DNA of 48,124 nucleotides, taken from positions 1 to 48,124 of the forward strand of contig CAZKRL010000020.1 of NCBI GenBank assembly GCA_964555295.1, given 5' to 3'. Below are positions 45,350 through 48,124 of this stretch, piece by piece; within the stretch, counting starts at the first letter, position 1, and each line of letters starts with the position of its first letter. The position numbers and the translations under genes are program-made. Below the pieces are notes generated by a model. The model saw nothing but the letters and a program-made list of their open reading frames with translations. It searched no databases and was not told where the DNA came from. This DNA comes from CAZKRL01 sp964555295 (GTDB taxonomy: Bacteria; Bacteroidota; Bacteroidia; Flavobacteriales_D; Sanyastnellaceae).

Positions 45350-45355
45350 AGTTTA

Positions 45356-46528
45356 TCAAGATTTCATGGGGATTATTATTCCGGGTTTTAGGTGATTCAG
45401 ATTGTCGTTATCACCTCTTACCACATAGATCAATTTCGCGGGGCAATGAATAGTTGGCTGATCTACGTAACCATCCGTAAAATAAATGCACCCGTCAAAC
45501 GTATTTCTTGAGGCCAACATCCATTCAAACACCGGATCGAAAGAGGTGCCTCCGCCTCCCTTCAAATTAAAGTTTGGCCTTCCCTTGTACTCATAGTACT
45601 GCTGCACCTTGGCATCACATTCCAAGACCAGAATGCTGGCCCCCGCCTTCCAGATGTGGTAGATTTCTTCGAAGAATGCCACCAAATCGAGATTACTGAT
45701 CGAACCAGAGGTATCAATAGCCACCAGCAATCGGTTGCGTCGGCGTATACTCACACCGGGTCTGTATCCAAAACGCTTGCTCACCCGCTTATAGGTCATG
45801 TTAACCCGCGTAGATTTTGCCGACTCAGCCATCACCCGCAGAGCCCTTCTCCAATTGAGCAGCGCCTTCTGCGATTTCCGTATCTCCCCTATTTGTCGGA
45901 TGAGATCAGCAGGAAGCTTGCCTATCGCCTTTTCACGCGTTGCGCGATCGAACGCGCCTACAACTATACGATCCAACGCATAGGAAGCCATTTGCGCGTC
46001 CAAAGCGTGTTCTTCCGATTCGACCTCATCCCAAAATATGTGTGCTTCCAAGCGTTTAATTCCCGACTTTTTCATTGCCGCTTGCCCTTTCTTACTCATC
46101 AACTTTTCGATGTAGTAATCGAGCGAACGGCTCCAGTCCAGATTCAAATCCGGAAACGACCTGGGCAGCAGGGCATCTTCCGGCAAATACCCCTTGTCGA
46201 TGTATTGATTCACCACAATATCGGCTGCGATATTGTAGACCAGATGAGGCACCTTATCGTAAAGCGACCGCCGGAAAAGATGGCGATACACAATGTGCAG
46301 CACTTCATGCTTCAAAACGCCCTGACGATGCTTAGCAGACAACGTCTCATTAAAAAAATGAGGATTGACCAGCAATTCAATAGCGGGCCCCACCAGCCGC
46401 ACCGCAGCCGTGGGCACCTCTGTAGTCATTTGCCGCGATAAATTCTGCAACACATGCCCAAAGAACGCCTCTTCCATCACTAGTTGGATTATGGCGTTGG
46501 TAAGGGGTTTGACGCTGTGGGGTTGCAT
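45356..46528 (-). CDS. VWA-like/putative metallopeptidase protein (DUF2201 type)
   Basis: 390 residues in two parts. The N-terminal domain has VLKHEVLHIVYRHLFRR with an HExxH zinc motif (His74, Glu75, His78) and NIAADIVVNQYID. The C-terminal VWA-like domain has the MIDAS start LLVAIDTSGSISN (about 266-278) and GGGTSFDPVFEWM and YFTDGYVD downstream. The combination is typical of proteins encoded next to MoxR ATPases. It is the first gene of the pair, and a one-mismatch -7 box CATCTTTG (46535-46542, minus) ends 6 nt before its ATG. Whether the HExxH site is catalytic is unknown. Confidence 0.85.
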   Translation of the reverse strand: MQPHSVKPLTNAIIQLVMEEAFFGHVLQNLSRQMTTEVPTAAVRLVGPAIELLVNPHFFNETLSAKHRQGVLKHEVLHIVYRHLFRRSLYDKVPHLVYNIAADIVVNQYIDKGYLPEDALLPRSFPDLNLDWSRSLDYYIEKLMSKKGQAAMKKSGIKRLEAHIFWDEVESEEHALDAQMASYALDRIVVGAFDRATREKAIGKLPADLIRQIGEIRKSQKALLNWRRALRVMAESAKSTRVNMTYKRVSKRFGYRPGVSIRRRNRLLVAIDTSGSISNLDLVAFFEEIYHIWKAGASILVLECDAKVQQYYEYKGRPNFNLKGGGGTSFDPVFEWMLASRNTFDGCIYFTDGYVDQPTIHCPAKLIYVVRGDNDNLNHLKPGIIIPMKS

Positions 46529-46867
46529 GAATCACAAAGATGGAGAAGCAGATTGTAAGGTATTTACAAATCATCACAAAATCCTTAGAAGGTTCTTCGA
46601 ATCTGAAATCAGTTTCCGATGGAATTTCAAACCCCATCCATATTCAAAACTAAAACTACATTTGAAATAAGAATTTTATCGGCCCATCCGACCACCTAAC
46701 ATACTTACCTACCTCATACTCGCTAAGCGCAGATACAATCTGGGTCTCGGTAAACTTTGTTTTTTTTAATCTTATGGAGTTTAAATGTGTATAATGCTAT
46801 TTTTAAAAAGCACAAATTTTCGGACAGGTTACATACATTCGCAAATACGCTTAAAACACAAACGTAT
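46529..46867. other. Divergent intergenic region before the BREX genes
   Basis: About 340 bases between the VWA gene start and the chosen brxE start. It holds the VWA-gene -7 box (46535-46542, minus) and a candidate brxE box (46834-46841, plus). The frame is open leftward from brxE to a TTG at 46757, but that extension is AT-rich and hydrophobic and is not needed by the family. Confidence 0.5.
46834..46841 (+). promoter_or_regulatory. Candidate -7 box TACATTCG for the BREX operon
   Basis: TACATTCG has one mismatch to TAnnTTTG and lies 26 nt before the ATG at 46868, a normal leader length. It supports that ATG, since a start at 46757 would place the promoter inside the gene. Confidence 0.35.
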
Positions 46868-47347
46868 ATGGAAATCGATATTTACCATTGGAAAGAACTC
46901 CGACTCATAATCGCCACTCTAGGTGAATACCACCAATGGTGGCCAGCAAATGTTATTTCTGGAAAGGGTGAAGAATTTTTAGACTACGTGCTACCTAAAA
47001 CCAAGATTTCCGCTGTGTATCAATTAGCAACAGAAATTGGACGACAAGAACATGATAAACATGTAAGTGCAGGGCGGTATCATATTTTTCGATTAACTCA
47101 AAAATTAGAAGAAAATATTTTTCATGATTTGAAAAATAATCAAATATCTTATGGTCAATTAGATCAAAATAAAGCGCTTCAAATTTTACAAGAGATGGCT
47201 TCTGGAATCTCCATAAATGCATCCATAGGTCCTGTTTTGATTGGCAATCATGAAGAGATAAATGAAGTTTCTCTATTTCAATCCATTGCAAGACATTATT
47301 ATGAAGCATTCAAAGCTGGCTACAAAACTTATCCATATTTAAATTGA
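46868..47347 (+). CDS. brxE: BrxE-family BREX protein
   Basis: 159 residues from the ATG at 46868. The sequence follows the BrxE pattern: LRLIIATLGEYHQWWPANV near the start, GEEFLDYVLPKT, then a helical block ending in a conserved HDKHVSAGRYHIFRLTQKLEE, and a C-terminal ARHYYEAFKAGYKTYPYL. The LGE...WW, P-K-T and H-(I/L)-F-R-L landmarks are what I rely on. BrxE is an accessory protein of type 6 BREX phage-defence loci and its molecular role is not well defined. It is coupled to brxA, whose ATG shares a base with this stop (TGATG). Very AT-rich. Confidence 0.78.
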   Translation: MEIDIYHWKELRLIIATLGEYHQWWPANVISGKGEEFLDYVLPKTKISAVYQLATEIGRQEHDKHVSAGRYHIFRLTQKLEENIFHDLKNNQISYGQLDQNKALQILQEMASGISINASIGPVLIGNHEEINEVSLFQSIARHYYEAFKAGYKTYPYLN

Positions 47348-48120
47348 TGGTTACTAATAGCTTATATAATGTTGATTTGTGCAAAGGCACTGGGATGATT
47401 CAGGAGACGCTTCTGCTATTGGAAAAGTATAGCCCTGAAAACAGTAAGGATAACTTCATTAAAGAAGTATATGATTCAAATGTGTTAGTTAAATCTTCCG
47501 AAAAGAGGATAAAGGACATCATTCACAATGTGTTCTACAAAAGATATGTAATCCAAGATAAATACGTGCCTGTTTATTTGCTTCAATTACATCGTTACAA
47601 TGTTGGCTTGAATCAACTTATTCAAATCATACTGATCTACATAGCTAGATCAAATAGAATATTTTTCGATTTCGTTACAGATGTTTATTGGCTTAAAAGC
47701 AGAGAAAATACTCTTGTCAAATCTAATGATGCAACGTCTTTTATCAATGATGCTATTAAAGATGGTAGAATAGCGTTGCCTTGGTCTGATGGCACTAAAA
47801 AAAGAGTGGCATCATATATTATTGCTACACTTATGGACATTAAATTTTTGGATAAAAAATACAACTGTATTCCGGTGTTTTTATCTGATAAAACTGCGAA
47901 TTATTTAACGCACGAATTACATTTTAAAGGCTATTCCGATGAGGCCATTGCTAGTGCCGAAGAATGGAAACTTTTTGGATACAACCGTTATGACGTAACA
48001 AGACATTTTGAAAGATTGGCGGCTCAGGGCCATTTTATTTTTCAAAACGCAGGTGATTTAATTAGAATTACTTGGAATTATAAAAACATGAAAGAACTTA
48101 TCGATGCAATTGGACAATAA
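47347..48120 (+). CDS. brxA: BrxA-family (DUF1819) BREX protein
   Basis: 257 residues. The N-terminal pattern of BrxA is present: CKGTGMIQETLLLLEKY, then NVLVKSSEKRIKDIIHNVFYKRYV. A middle helical part (VPVYLLQLHRYNVGLNQLIQIILIYIAR) follows. The C-terminal hallmark is EEWKLFGYNRYDVTRHFERL followed by AGDLIRITWNYKNMKELIDAI. BrxA is a core component of several BREX types and has a winged-helix-like, DNA-binding-type fold. The ATG at 47347 (TGATG with brxE) is preferred over the TTG at 47344. Only four bases follow its stop, so brxB and the rest of the locus should lie beyond the window. Confidence 0.82.
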   Translation: MVTNSLYNVDLCKGTGMIQETLLLLEKYSPENSKDNFIKEVYDSNVLVKSSEKRIKDIIHNVFYKRYVIQDKYVPVYLLQLHRYNVGLNQLIQIILIYIARSNRIFFDFVTDVYWLKSRENTLVKSNDATSFINDAIKDGRIALPWSDGTKKRVASYIIATLMDIKFLDKKYNCIPVFLSDKTANYLTHELHFKGYSDEAIASAEEWKLFGYNRYDVTRHFERLAAQGHFIFQNAGDLIRITWNYKNMKELIDAIGQ

Positions 48121-48124
48121 ATTT

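Noticed and set aside
45656..46441. 261-codon plus-strand frame opposite the VWA gene
   Set aside because: The minus strand encodes clear HExxH and MIDAS motifs over the same bases; the plus-strand product shows no domain.
46757..46867. Longer brxE starting at TTG 46757
   Set aside because: The extra 37 residues are hydrophobic and lysine-rich, are not part of the family pattern, and would place the best -7 box inside the gene. The ATG at 46868 is preferred.

Overview
The window comes from a Bacteroidota chromosome, probably Flavobacteriales-like, though the order is not certain. The evidence is a PorP/SprF protein translationally coupled to a giant PKD-repeat protein with a type IX secretion (T9SS) C-terminal domain, a second T9SS cargo, an OstA-like protein, a MraY with a Bacteroidota-style insert, and -7 boxes of the TAnnTTTG type with almost no Shine-Dalgarno sequences. 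A run of 38 N at 41206-41243 marks it as a scaffolded draft. I found no rRNA, tRNA, CRISPR array or intact insertion sequence.

Layout. 1-6.3 kb holds cell-wall and envelope genes: the last codons of a probable murE, mraY and murD, then a cyclophilin, a divergent ddl, a secreted C1 cysteine peptidase and a monofunctional transglycosylase. 6.2-8.6 kb carries dnaJ and grpE on the minus strand and a TlpA-like thioredoxin. 8.8-13.5 kb reads rightward: a T9SS-exported SGNH/PKD protein, a Fur-family repressor, purA and an OstA-like protein. 13.5-18.9 kb reads leftward: two unknown proteins, a ComF phosphoribosyltransferase, a YkgJ-type Cys-cluster protein, two MauG/cytochrome c peroxidase-type diheme lipoproteins and an MbnP-like lipoprotein. 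The last four form one tightly overlapped operon that looks like a copper/tryptophan-oxidation module. 18.97-25.0 kb is a tail-to-tail AddA/AddB-like helicase-nuclease pair. murB follows at 25.3 kb. 26.3-35.5 kb is the sprF/giant-adhesin pair. panD, a UPF0104-type membrane protein and rfaE2 run rightward to 37.4 kb. An outer-membrane barrel and an M48 peptidase run leftward to 39.0 kb.

The right-hand 9 kb is accessory. It holds an AAA/DUF4143 ATPase, a gene truncated by the N-gap, a large leucine-rich-repeat protein convergent with a MoxR ATPase plus VWA/metallopeptidase pair, and finally brxE and brxA. These last two are the first genes of what should be a type 6 BREX anti-phage locus continuing past the right edge. 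G+C drops sharply here, which suggests a horizontally acquired defence island.

Most notable observations: (1) the BREX start at the edge; (2) the MbnP plus double-MauG operon; (3) inside the giant protein, 18 PKD domains alternate strictly between two subtypes, and one subtype carries an H-x-H motif together with W-x-Y-G in nine of nine copies; (4) many genes have a -7 box only 4-9 nt before the start codon, so their transcripts should be nearly leaderless; (5) a sigma-54-like element precedes grpE. All functional calls rest on motif recognition by eye, with no database search.
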